Assembly (NCBI GenBank): GCA_017427775.1
Contig: JAFRSD010000035.1
Location: forward strand, 1 to 64,000
Direction: 5' to 3'
Origin: Lachnospiraceae bacterium
GTDB taxonomy: Bacteria; Bacillota; Clostridia; Lachnospirales; Lachnospiraceae
Length of the DNA stretch: 64,000 nucleotides
Positions within the stretch are counted from its first letter, which is position 1. Each line of letters opens with the position of its first letter. The position numbers and the translations under genes are program-made. This document shows, one piece after another, positions 54,498-62,980 of the stretch. The notes beneath the pieces are model-generated. The model was not told the DNA's origin and did no database searches. It saw nothing but the letters and a program-made list of their open reading frames with translations.

Positions 54498-56966
54498 GTG
54501 AATCGTTTCAAGAAGAAACAATTGAGCCTCATCAATGCCTACTCGGAGAAGACCGGAATCCGGATCGCCGAGATGGGAGAGTGCGCCCAGCCGAAGAAGG
54601 ACCGCCTTATAAACTGTCTTGTTAAGGGATTTTTGATCTTTCTTGCGGTATACTCGCTCAATATGTTCTTCGTGACGAGCTTTGATCTGCCGTGCAGCAG
54701 GCTGATCGTTGCATTTGCCGCATTGATTCTTTCCATGTTCGCGGCAATGTTTTATTACAACAAGCTTTGCTTTAACCTCGGTTTTATTACGCTGTTTCTT
54801 TTATTCCTGCCGCTTTCGCTGGGGCTTGTTTCGTTTGCAAACAGCGGTATGAACGCGATCATCAATGTACTTCTGGCGGAAGTCGACAAGAAGCTGAACC
54901 TGGACGGCGTCCGTGTCTACCAGGAGATCTATACGAACCGGTATCTTACGGTTACCTGCTGCCTGATCCTGATGATGTTCATGGAAATCTGTTTCCTGAA
55001 TGCATTTATTTCCGAGCATCTAAGCGGAATCCTGACATTTGCCTTCGCGTATCCGTTTTATCAGATCTGTATCTATCTTTGCGATACGATCAATTATACA
55101 TATGTATTTCTTTATCTGTTCGTAGTTGTTGCCTGCATCATACTGAAACACGGAAACCGGTTCCGGCCGGTTTTAATGAAACGTTTTCAGGGATGCACCA
55201 TCCGGAAAGGCAAGGTCATATATAATCCCGTCGTGAAGCAGGAGAGTGGTCTGATCATTAAAACGTCGGCGCTTGTATTTCCCTTCTTCCTGGCGCTTTT
55301 CATACTCGGTGTCATGCTGCTTCGTTTCTTTCCGTACAGCGCACGGAATAACGTCAGTGACTGGAAGAAAACCACTGACGAAGCCGTTGCCCAGTTTGCA
55401 CTTCATGGTGTTGCCGGTTACTTTAACAGTTATGACGGCGCCGGCGGTATGTATCACGGACGTCTCGGCGGCGTTCGTGAGGTTTACCAGGATTTTCAGA
55501 CGGACCTGATCGTAAGATACGTGCCGTTTTCTTCGGATACGCTTTATCTGAAGAGCTTCGTCGGAACGACATATTATAAGAACCAATGGAAGAATGCCTC
55601 GTTATTCAGCAAAGATGCGGATCAGGCGGATTATGATACCGTTGAGGCGGCTTATCTGAAAAAACGTTATGAAGACGGCGAAGATGATTCGGCCATGGCG
55701 TTTCTCGAGGTGCAGGTTGTTGACTATATGATGGTTAACGAAACGTTTACGCCATCCTATAACGGCAATTCGTTCTTTGGCAACAAGATGGATTATCAAA
55801 AGAAGAAACCGGAGAATCAGATCGTCAAGACGATGATCGATCGTTCCGAATGGCCGCCGAGCAACCGCTTTTCGAGATCCGTGTATTATCCGGTTTTGAA
55901 TGAGGATCTCGTTCTTAACGCACAGCAATATGACGAGCAGCATGAAGAAGCCCGCAGCAAGGCTTACAGTGACGAATATCTGCAGGTCCCTGATGATGTT
56001 CAGACGATTCTCGGAAAGATCATTGAGGAAGAGGATTTCCACGGCAATACGATGGAGATCATCAGCCAGATCCAGAAATATTTCTATGACAATTTCGTTT
56101 ATTCGCTTGCTCCCGGAAAGACGCCGAATAACCGTGACTTCGTAACTTATTTCCTTACCAGGCAAAAGAAGGGCTATTGTACGCATTTTGCGACCGTAGG
56201 AGCATTGTTATTACGACAGATGGGAATTCCCGCCTGCTATGTGGAAGGCTACGCAATTGACCTTGATACCGCAGCAGATTCGTCTGATATTCTTTCTTAC
56301 GATCCGAAGGAATGGTATGACGGTGACAACCTGTTGGCCGACGAGGAAGACGTTCCGGTACTTGAGGTTGAGGTTTCAGACGCGCATGCACACGCCTGGG
56401 TTATGGTATATCTGGACGGTTTCGGATGGTATCCGGTCGAATTTACGACGGTACGGCTTGAGGAAAAGTCCACGAAGGATGATTTCTGGTCCAACCTGGG
56501 ACGGTATTTTACGGGTGATGAAGGCGAAAGTCCCCTGATCATGCTTACGGAACAGGCTCGTAAGATCGGTTCCGGACTGCTGAACCTGTTGTTGAGAGCA
56601 TTGATCATCGCTGCATTGGCAGTATTGATCATAGTCGGCATAAGAAAATGGAAATTGTACTTTGTGCCTTCGAATAAAAGACTTTCGAATCAATATGTAT
56701 TACTGAACCGGCTTTTGAACCGGTATTACCTTGCCAAGCCGAAGAACGTGTATCATCTGGATTCCGTGGCGATCGGCAAGGAACTCGGCATGGAGGAAAA
56801 CGGGCTTTCCGAATATGCGGCGCTTACCGAACGCGCCAGCTACGGTAAAGACCGTCTCAGCGCCGAAGAATTAAATAAGGCCACGAAACTGTTCCGGATG
56901 TATATCCGGACGCTTCGCAGCCATGTAAAAGGTTTGCGTAAAGTGTTCCTGATGCTTCGCGTTTAG
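54498..56966 (+). CDS. Transglutaminase-like membrane protein
   Basis: The 822-residue protein has about six membrane helices in the first 240 residues, one more at about 255-275, a long extracellular region and a transglutaminase core with catalytic Cys (near 560, KKGYCTHFA), His (near 630, DAHAHAWVMV) and Asp (DGFGWYPVE), then a further helix near 700 and a cytoplasmic tail. Such proteins may cross-link or cut surface proteins. The start is GTG at 54498 after AAAGGAG. The stop overlaps the convergent recombinase stop. Confidence 0.9.
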   Translation: MNRFKKKQLSLINAYSEKTGIRIAEMGECAQPKKDRLINCLVKGFLIFLAVYSLNMFFVTSFDLPCSRLIVAFAALILSMFAAMFYYNKLCFNLGFITLFLLFLPLSLGLVSFANSGMNAIINVLLAEVDKKLNLDGVRVYQEIYTNRYLTVTCCLILMMFMEICFLNAFISEHLSGILTFAFAYPFYQICIYLCDTINYTYVFLYLFVVVACIILKHGNRFRPVLMKRFQGCTIRKGKVIYNPVVKQESGLIIKTSALVFPFFLALFILGVMLLRFFPYSARNNVSDWKKTTDEAVAQFALHGVAGYFNSYDGAGGMYHGRLGGVREVYQDFQTDLIVRYVPFSSDTLYLKSFVGTTYYKNQWKNASLFSKDADQADYDTVEAAYLKKRYEDGEDDSAMAFLEVQVVDYMMVNETFTPSYNGNSFFGNKMDYQKKKPENQIVKTMIDRSEWPPSNRFSRSVYYPVLNEDLVLNAQQYDEQHEEARSKAYSDEYLQVPDDVQTILGKIIEEEDFHGNTMEIISQIQKYFYDNFVYSLAPGKTPNNRDFVTYFLTRQKKGYCTHFATVGALLLRQMGIPACYVEGYAIDLDTAADSSDILSYDPKEWYDGDNLLADEEDVPVLEVEVSDAHAHAWVMVYLDGFGWYPVEFTTVRLEEKSTKDDFWSNLGRYFTGDEGESPLIMLTEQARKIGSGLLNLLLRALIIAALAVLIIVGIRKWKLYFVPSNKRLSNQYVLLNRLLNRYYLAKPKNVYHLDSVAIGKELGMEENGLSEYAALTERASYGKDRLSAEELNKATKLFRMYIRTLRSHVKGLRKVFLMLRV

Positions 56967-58015
56967 TCCTTCCTTAAATGCACCTTATCCCTTGCGGAAC
57001 GGCGCCTTTCGTCCTCAATTGCGGCGTAATGGCGCCGTGTTGTATTTACGTCTTTATGACCGAGAACATCGGCCACAAGATAAATATCGCCGGTTTCCTG
57101 ATAAAGTGTCGTACCATAGGTACTGCGCAGCTTGTGCGGCGTGATACGCTTTAACGGAATGCACGACTGCGCGTATTTTTTTACAAGATTCTCGGCCGCG
57201 CGAACCGTGATGCGGCGCATCTGGCCGGAGAGGAAGAGTGCGTTTTCATGCCCTTCCTTGGCCGTCTGATTCTTACGGATCTCCAGGTAATCAAGCAATG
57301 CCTGGCGGACTTCCTCACCAAAGTAGACAAATGCCTCGTAGCCGCCTTTTCGGACGACTTTCATGCGGTCATTGTCAAAATCCAGGTCCTGAATATCGAG
57401 TCCGATGCATTCTGAAATTCGAACACCTGTTCCCAGCATCAAAGTCATCATTGCCAGATCACGCATTTTATTGCGTTCATGAAAGGCATTCTGGCGGTCC
57501 GTACCGGAATATTCGCGTTCCACACAGTCTAATAAAATGGCAGTTTCATTCGGATCCAGCCGGATAATGGCTTTCTCATGAAGCTTCGGCACATTTACCT
57601 GAATGGCCGGATTATTTTCAATGGAATGATTTTTATAAAGGAAATTGTAAAAGGAACGCAAGGAACAGATCTTGCGTTTGATTCCGCGTTCGTGATTTGT
57701 GATAACGGAATGATCCTTTTCATAAACCTTCAGATAATCGAGATATTCATCAATATCATAGGATTGTAACTCTGACAGAAAAGAAAGCGGAATTTCACGA
57801 ATGGTTTTCCCTTTGAGCGACGGATTACGCGCAAGCAGGAATTCGAAGAAAACCTTCAAATCAACTGCGTAAGCGATTCTTGTACGCGAAGCCGTCGTTT
57901 GTTCGATGCCGCGAAAGAAAGTTCCGCAATACGGAGGAAGTTCCGCACGCAGTTCACGCAAACGCATTTCATTGCGAATATTAGTCTGTTCCGCGTAAGA
58001 TTTTTGATCAGCCAT
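56963..58015 (-). CDS. Tyrosine recombinase
   Basis: The 350-residue protein has an N-terminal SAM-like DNA-binding domain and a complete catalytic domain: Arg199 in GVRISE, Lys in VVRKGG, HKLR, GHKDV and Tyr330 in RRHYA. It has the size of XerC/XerD or of a phage-type integrase. No second recombinase, excisionase or attachment repeats are nearby and its neighbours are housekeeping genes, so a resident chromosomal recombinase is favoured. It overlaps the end of the transglutaminase gene by 4 bases. Confidence 0.88.
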   Translation of the reverse strand: MADQKSYAEQTNIRNEMRLRELRAELPPYCGTFFRGIEQTTASRTRIAYAVDLKVFFEFLLARNPSLKGKTIREIPLSFLSELQSYDIDEYLDYLKVYEKDHSVITNHERGIKRKICSLRSFYNFLYKNHSIENNPAIQVNVPKLHEKAIIRLDPNETAILLDCVEREYSGTDRQNAFHERNKMRDLAMMTLMLGTGVRISECIGLDIQDLDFDNDRMKVVRKGGYEAFVYFGEEVRQALLDYLEIRKNQTAKEGHENALFLSGQMRRITVRAAENLVKKYAQSCIPLKRITPHKLRSTYGTTLYQETGDIYLVADVLGHKDVNTTRRHYAAIEDERRRSARDKVHLRKD

Positions 58016-58107
58016 GGAGAATACCTCACAAATTCAATACAAAAAACGATAAAACATATAAAAAGCATATAATTGTCAGAACGGCCGGAAAAGTACCTTA
58101 TAAGGCA

Positions 58108-58136
58108 ATTATACTACTTTTCGGGGCTAAAATCAA
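58108..58136 (-). promoter_or_regulatory. Promoter of the recombinase gene
   Basis: Minus strand: TTGATT, 17 bases, TATAAT, giving a leader of about 85 bases. The 30-bp inverted repeat at 58142-58171 starts 5 bases upstream of the -35. Confidence 0.7.
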
Positions 58137-58141
58137 CATAT

Positions 58142-58171
58142 TTCTTCGTTAAACCTGCGTTTAGCGAAGAA
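58142..58171. repeat. Large inverted repeat upstream of the recombinase promoter
   Basis: 13-bp arms (58142-58154 with 58159-58171, one mismatch that is a G-T pair in RNA) flank CTGC. No T-run follows on either strand, so it does not look like a terminator. Confidence 0.85.
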
Positions 58172-58244
58172 GTACTTATAGAGGTATTGCACTGCTCTGC
58201 CGGGTTTTTGCACGGAAAATGCAATGGATCATACGTTTAAACAC

Positions 58245-58276
58245 AAAAAAAACGGCCTGCAAATGCAAACCGTTTT
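58245..58276 (-). terminator. blaI terminator
   Basis: 7-bp arms (58249-58255 with 58270-58276) around a 14-base loop that contains TGCAAATGCA; on the minus strand eight T follow the stem. Confidence 0.7.
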
Positions 58277-58298
58277 GAATGATTTCGATTATTATGTT

Positions 58299-58673
58299 TT
58301 ACAGTAACCGTCTGTACTGGGAATCCAGAATCTTTCGAAGCTCACGAACTTCTTCGGCGCCGAGATTCTGCTGCGCGAGAAATTCGGTAAAGAAAGCAAT
58401 TAATTCGCCGCCGAACACCTTGTCGATCAAAGCCCTTGTTTCAATCTGCTGAACTTCATTCTTGGTAATGACTGCTCTACAGATGAATCCGGGATCTTCA
58501 CGTTTCACGGCGCCTTTTTCAATCAGACGCTTGATAACGGTGTATGTGGTATTCTTTTCCCAGCCGATATAGTCTTTTATTATTCTTGCAATATCTTTTG
58601 CAGCAAGGCATTGATTGGACCATAAGAGTTCCATTACATTCAATTCGCCTTCATGCAGTCTAATATCTCCCAT
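58299..58673 (-). CDS. BlaI/MecI-family transcriptional repressor
   Basis: The 124-residue protein is a winged-helix repressor of the BlaI/MecI/CopY type: ELNVMELLWSN at the start, TTYTVIKRLIEKG as recognition helix and a C-terminal dimer helix. In beta-lactam systems the partner BlaR1/MecR1 cleaves it, but no such sensor or beta-lactamase gene is near, so the signal and targets are unknown. The ATG at 58673 is preferred over the TTG 9 bases earlier. It is transcribed alone. Confidence 0.88.
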   Translation of the reverse strand: MGDIRLHEGELNVMELLWSNQCLAAKDIARIIKDYIGWEKNTTYTVIKRLIEKGAVKREDPGFICRAVITKNEVQQIETRALIDKVFGGELIAFFTEFLAQQNLGAEEVRELRKILDSQYRRLL

Positions 58674-58724
58674 AAATAACAAACCGCCCCATATCTCTTT
58701 GAATATCCGATTGGTTACATTTAC

Positions 58725-58740
58725 TACTACTCTTTTAGTA
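58725..58740. promoter_or_regulatory. Possible BlaI operator
   Basis: TACTACTCTTTTAGTA is an inverted repeat (TACTA-N6-TAGTA) just downstream of the expected blaI start site. It resembles the TACTACA-NN-TGTAGTA dyads bound by MecI/BlaI and would allow self-repression. Confidence 0.5.
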
Positions 58741-58755
58741 CATTCGGTATTTTTT

Positions 58756-58784
58756 ATTCTACTTAATTAGAATTTAGTTGTCAA
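58756..58784 (-). promoter_or_regulatory. blaI promoter
   Basis: Minus strand: TTGACA, 17 bases, TAGAAT, in an AT-rich stretch. Confidence 0.75.
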
Positions 58785-58816
58785 TGAAATATTAACGGTT
58801 TTATTTCACTATTTTT

Positions 58817-60076
58817 TCAAAATTGTGTTTGTTCCAAGAAATAATACTGTATGTTGTGGTCGGATTTTTCGACAGGATTTTTACGGTCGGTAAGATATTT
58901 CACCCGAAGCGGAATTCCTGCTGTTCCTGCAGCTTCCGAAACGGTCGGAACAGCACGTTTACCCCTCGAAAAATGCTGAAATCCAATGGTACCATTCGTG
59001 TAGGACAGATAAGCAGAACGACCTTCTTTTACAATGTTAATTTGAAGGTTTCTTCTCGTAATTTCATGATAAAAATAGCTTTGATAGAGGTATTCCGGCA
59101 GGTTTTCATGATTATCCAGCTTATAAAATGTGTCATAATCGTTGGCAACATAGTGCAAAAGCCCGAAATCCGCCATCTCATAGCGGTAGAATTGACCGTC
59201 CTTATAGACCGGGACAAGAACGCCGTTTACGCATAAATAATCAAGCTCTTTCAGAAATTCGCGCTCCTGCGCGCCTCTTCGGATGTGCCCGGGATGGAAC
59301 TGGCCGCGGTAATCTCCGGCATAATCACGGATGTAGTTTAACAGCTGCAGCGTTTTAACCGGGCTCAGCCCTTCCGGCAGATTGTTCAGGTAACGCATCA
59401 GAACCGAGGAATACAGCTGCCCGTGTACTCTTCGTATCTCGGACAGATCCGTCCTGTTCCGGTTATATTGCAGGATTGCCTCCGGATATCCGCCGGTCAG
59501 CAGATAATCATGGAATAACTCGCGGATTTCCTCATCGATCAGATCCGGAACGGGATTGCCGTTTAGATAATGCGCCCGCAGGAGTTCCGCATAACGGATT
59601 TCCTCATCCTGGGAAACAGCCTCCAAAAACTCGTAAAACGAAAATCCGGACACTTTTATGAATTTGTGATTTACTTTCCGACTTTTAAGGAAAATGTCAA
59701 AATATTCGATTCTGGACGTTGTGGCGGCAAAATGCGCGGGCAATTCCCTTTGAAACAACGGTAAAACCCGCTCCCGAAGCGGTTCCAGCCCGTCAATCAG
59801 CACGAGCATTCTGTTCCTGAGCATATCCGGATCAAACCCGAAGAATGCGCACAGATACTCGCAAAGGGATTGTCCGCTGTCACAGGCCCGGCATAATCCC
59901 TCCGTAAAATCCCGGTCGATTGCCGGATGGATCATCACGTAACTGCGGCACCGTCCGGATTCCTGCAGCTGCTTCAAAAGCCCGGTCTTTCCGATGCCGG
60001 GAGGTCCGTACAGAATGACGGGCACATTCCGGTCGATGACATGTTCTTCGATTGTCTTATACACATATCGGTTCAT
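58817..60076 (-). CDS. AAA-type ATPase of the DUF4143-like group
   Basis: The 419-residue protein has Walker A YGPPGIGKT (23-31) and a Walker B strand MLVLIDG (90-96) in which the usual second acidic residue is Gly. The C-terminal half resembles the DUF4143 region found behind this ATPase type: FHDYLLTGGYPEAIL and a later Tyr-rich part. These proteins are common, often variable between strains, and have no firm function. It lies between blaI and rluD with an ACGGAGAG ribosome site, and no terminator follows. Confidence 0.82.
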   Translation of the reverse strand: MNRYVYKTIEEHVIDRNVPVILYGPPGIGKTGLLKQLQESGRCRSYVMIHPAIDRDFTEGLCRACDSGQSLCEYLCAFFGFDPDMLRNRMLVLIDGLEPLRERVLPLFQRELPAHFAATTSRIEYFDIFLKSRKVNHKFIKVSGFSFYEFLEAVSQDEEIRYAELLRAHYLNGNPVPDLIDEEIRELFHDYLLTGGYPEAILQYNRNRTDLSEIRRVHGQLYSSVLMRYLNNLPEGLSPVKTLQLLNYIRDYAGDYRGQFHPGHIRRGAQEREFLKELDYLCVNGVLVPVYKDGQFYRYEMADFGLLHYVANDYDTFYKLDNHENLPEYLYQSYFYHEITRRNLQINIVKEGRSAYLSYTNGTIGFQHFSRGKRAVPTVSEAAGTAGIPLRVKYLTDRKNPVEKSDHNIQYYFLEQTQF

Positions 60077-60109
60077 ATTCTCTCCGTTAATATTCGGAAT
60101 CCGGTAATA

Positions 60110-61033
60110 TCAGTCACATTTTCCGAGTTTATCGATCAATTCGGCGAAATACGCCGGTAATGGCGCCTCGAATTCCACGTATCGGCCGTCTGCGGGATGC
60201 TTGAATCCGAGAATTCCGGCATGAAGCACCTGACCGTTCGTAACATAAGGCTGTTTCACGGGACCGTAAACGGTATCCCCCAACAGCGGATGCCCGATGG
60301 ATGCCATATGGACGCGGATCTGATGCGTCCGTCCGGTTTCCAGTTCACAGCTCAACAGCGTGTATTTCTTTCCGAACTGCCGTAATACGTGATAATGCGT
60401 GACGGCTCTTCGCCCGTCCTTTACGATCGCCATCTTCTTCCGGTCGTTCGGATTGCGTCCGATCGGTGCGTCAACCGTGCCGTCCTCTTTCACAGTGCCG
60501 TTAACGATACAGTAATAGACGCGTTTGATCGAATGCACCGCCAGCTGTTCGGAAAGGCATATATGAGCCTTATCGTTCTTACAGACCACAAGCACGCCTG
60601 TTGTATCACGGTCGATCCGGTGAACGATGCCCGGCCGCAAGTCTCCGTTAATGCCGGAAAGGGAATCCTTACAATGAAACATCAGCGCATTTACAAGCGT
60701 TCCGGTATAATGTCCGGGCGCCGGATGCACGACCATCCCCTTCGGCTTGTTTACGATCACGACATCATCGTCCTCATAAACAATATCGAGCGGAATATTC
60801 TCGGGAAGGATTTCGGTAATCTCGGGTTCGGGAATGATAACCGTGATCTGTTCGCCGGTCCGCACGCGGTACGAGGGCTTCTTGACAAGGGTGCCTTCGG
60901 CCGACACGCGGCCTTCCGCGATCAGCTGTTCCGCACGCGACCTTGTGATACTGCCCTCACATTCCGATATAGCCTTGTCAATCCGTTGTCCGTTCAGGTA
61001 CTCTTCGATGAAAAAGGTTCTCTTCTCTTCCAT
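60110..61033 (-). CDS. rluD: RluA-family 23S rRNA/tRNA pseudouridine synthase
   Basis: The 307-residue protein has an N-terminal S4 domain (QRIDKAISECEG...SRAEQLIAEGRV) and the catalytic motif HRIDRDTTGVL with its Asp near 139, as in RluD, which modifies helix 69 of 23S rRNA. RluD and other RluA members are hard to separate by eye; the position after lspA is the usual one in Clostridia. Confidence 0.9.
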   Translation of the reverse strand: MEEKRTFFIEEYLNGQRIDKAISECEGSITRSRAEQLIAEGRVSAEGTLVKKPSYRVRTGEQITVIIPEPEITEILPENIPLDIVYEDDDVVIVNKPKGMVVHPAPGHYTGTLVNALMFHCKDSLSGINGDLRPGIVHRIDRDTTGVLVVCKNDKAHICLSEQLAVHSIKRVYYCIVNGTVKEDGTVDAPIGRNPNDRKKMAIVKDGRRAVTHYHVLRQFGKKYTLLSCELETGRTHQIRVHMASIGHPLLGDTVYGPVKQPYVTNGQVLHAGILGFKHPADGRYVEFEAPLPAYFAELIDKLGKCD

Positions 61034-61059
61034 TTGTCCACCTAAAAGTCAATAAAAGA

Positions 61060-61086
61060 AAAATGACGAGTCATGATTCTGACTCG
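61060..61086 (-). terminator. Possible terminator spanning the lspA stop codon
   Basis: On the minus strand a 7-bp stem (61086-61080 with 61073-61067) includes the lspA stop and is followed by TCATTTTTCTTTT. It may only partly reduce transcription into rluD. Confidence 0.45.
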
Positions 61087-61619
61087 CCTTTCTCGTTCTT
61101 TTCATCCTTCTGCCTTTCGGCTTTTCCGAAGAGTTCTTCGTCTGTATAGTAAAAGAATGCCAGAAAAGCCAGTACAAAAACAGAACAGGTTACATAAATA
61201 TCCGCGACATTGAATATCGGGAAATTGATCAATTCAAAATAAATGAAATCCGTGACGTATCCGACAACGGTCCGGTCGATCAGATTGCCGATGGCCCCCG
61301 AGATCATCACGAGGTCGAGCACCCAAAGGGGAATATAACGCTTCCCTTCGGGAATCTTGAACAGGGCAAATACGAATACGACAACCAGTATTGCCGAAAT
61401 GACGGAAAGGACGGAAAGCCTTCCCTGGAAGATTCCCCATGCGGCCCCGCGGTTCTCCAGATACTGTAACCGTAACACCCCGCGGATTAAAACGACATCC
61501 CGCTTCGGGTCGGTAAGGTTCTTACGGGCCAGGTGCTTCGTCAGCTGGTCGAACGCGATCAGAACGATCGGAAGTACCAGACAGATTGTCAGCCGGATTT
61601 TATTCTTTAACAGTTTCAT
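61071..61619 (-). CDS. lspA: Lipoprotein signal peptidase
   Basis: LspA cuts the signal peptide from diacylated prolipoproteins. The 182-residue protein has four membrane helices and the conserved DQLTKHLA, ENRGAAWG, GAIGNLIDR and FNVADIY, the last two holding the catalytic Asp pair. The ATG at 61619 overlaps the end of divIVA by 20 bases. A charged C-terminal tail of about 25 residues is longer than usual. Confidence 0.95.
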   Translation of the reverse strand: MKLLKNKIRLTICLVLPIVLIAFDQLTKHLARKNLTDPKRDVVLIRGVLRLQYLENRGAAWGIFQGRLSVLSVISAILVVVFVFALFKIPEGKRYIPLWVLDLVMISGAIGNLIDRTVVGYVTDFIYFELINFPIFNVADIYVTCSVFVLAFLAFFYYTDEELFGKAERQKDEKNEKGESES

Positions 61620-62118
61620 TCTTCTTACTGTCCTGGAGATATTCGGTGTATGCCTCAAACTCCTTCAGGTTAATCTGGAATACCTTACTGTCCAGAAGTT
61701 CCTGCTGGGATTTGATCAAAGCCGCGCACTGGGCACGATAGGTCTCATACTGCTGCATCAGGCGGAGTGTCTGCGTATGAAGCTTGGAAAGCTCCTTCTC
61801 GGCATTGTTACGGATCTCCTGGGCGTCGGCAAGTGCCTGGCGCTCAATTCCTTTGGCATCCTTTGCAGCGGCAGCCTTAGTCTCCTCTGCGGACTTCTCC
61901 GCGAGGACAAGTGCTTTATGAAGGGATTTCTCGATCGTGGTGTAATACTGTACACGATCGTTCAGCGAACTGATTTTCTCGGAAAGATCCAGATTCTGGC
62001 GGTAGAGAAATTCATAGTCTTTGTTCAACTCTTCCATGAATTTGTCGACCTGACCTTTGTTGTATCCGCTTGCTGCGGACTTGAATTTCGTGTTTTGAAT
62101 CTCAACCGGTGTTAACAT
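61600..62118 (-). CDS. divIVA: DivIVA-family cell-division protein
   Basis: DivIVA senses curved membrane at poles and septa. The 172-residue protein starts with MLTPVEIQNTKFKSAASGYNKGQVDKFM, split here as MLTPVEIQNTKF and GYNKGQVDKFM, the membrane-binding N-domain, and continues as a coiled coil. It sits between sepF and lspA, the normal division cluster order. Confidence 0.93.
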   Translation of the reverse strand: MLTPVEIQNTKFKSAASGYNKGQVDKFMEELNKDYEFLYRQNLDLSEKISSLNDRVQYYTTIEKSLHKALVLAEKSAEETKAAAAKDAKGIERQALADAQEIRNNAEKELSKLHTQTLRLMQQYETYRAQCAALIKSQQELLDSKVFQINLKEFEAYTEYLQDSKKNETVKE

Positions 62119-62145
62119 CGCTTACTTCCCCTTTCAAAATGATTT

Positions 62146-62967
62146 TTATCTTCTGAATGTCGGAACTCCGAAGCCGTCCTGTCTCATCAAAGCATTATAA
62201 TCGCCCGTCACATCAATGTTGGCAGGTGAAATGATGAAAATATAACTGGAAATCTGATTCAGATTTCCGCCGATGGAATAGACGCATCCGGAAACGAAAT
62301 CCATAAGTCTCTGGGCTTTGTCCTTATCGAATCCTTCCAGATTTACGATAATAGGATTGCCGTTAATGAGGTTATCGCAGATCTCCTGGCAGTCATCGTC
62401 AAAGCCCTGCGGCTTGATAATCGTTACGCCGAGCGCGTCTCGAACGGTACGGTTTGCGGGCGTGATCACGGGAGGAATCGACGGCGCCTGTGTGAAGGAC
62501 TGCTGAGCAGGCGGCTGAACTGCCGGTCTTGCAACAGGCGTTCTTGCAGGCTGCTGCTGACGGTACATAGCGGCTTCTCTTGCCTTATAACGCTCCTCAA
62601 ATGTCATCGTACCGCTTGCGTAACCGCTTCTGCGATCCTGGATCGATACGGTATTGTTCGCGTAAAGTGGCGCTCTCTGGTTCTGCTGGACCGGCTGCGG
62701 CGCGGAAGCCATCGGCATTCCGACGCCCATGTCGTCATCCCCGAATTCATCGGTGTAAGGACGCTCAACAGGCTCCTCTTTCTTTTTACGAAACAGCGTT
62801 TCCTTGAGGGAGAACTTCGGATGCGCGTCGCGTTCTGCCTTCTTCTCGGCCTTTTTACGGGCTTTCTCCTCTTCCGCTGCTATATAATCGTCATAATCGT
62901 CGTAATCATCGAAATCACTGTCATCCGAAAGCTTTAACGAATCAATGATGCTCTTGAAAATGCTCAT
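62146..62967 (-). CDS. sepF: Cell-division protein SepF with long linker
   Basis: SepF tethers FtsZ to the membrane. The 273-residue protein has the N-terminal amphipathic helix (MSIFKSIIDSLKL), an acidic and then Pro/Gln-rich linker to about residue 180, and the folded FtsZ-binding domain (VTIIKPQGFDD, IVNLEGFDKDKAQRLMDFVSG-like region). Typical SepF is about 150 residues, so the linker is roughly 100 residues longer than in Bacillus. Confidence 0.93.
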   Translation of the reverse strand: MSIFKSIIDSLKLSDDSDFDDYDDYDDYIAAEEEKARKKAEKKAERDAHPKFSLKETLFRKKKEEPVERPYTDEFGDDDMGVGMPMASAPQPVQQNQRAPLYANNTVSIQDRRSGYASGTMTFEERYKAREAAMYRQQQPARTPVARPAVQPPAQQSFTQAPSIPPVITPANRTVRDALGVTIIKPQGFDDDCQEICDNLINGNPIIVNLEGFDKDKAQRLMDFVSGCVYSIGGNLNQISSYIFIISPANIDVTGDYNALMRQDGFGVPTFRR

Positions 62968-62980
62968 CTTTCACGTCCCC

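Noticed and set aside
58097-58106. CCTTATAAGG palindrome and the nearby inverted repeat as a dif site
   Set aside because: Neither resembles the 28-bp Firmicutes dif layout of 11-bp arms with a 6-bp centre.
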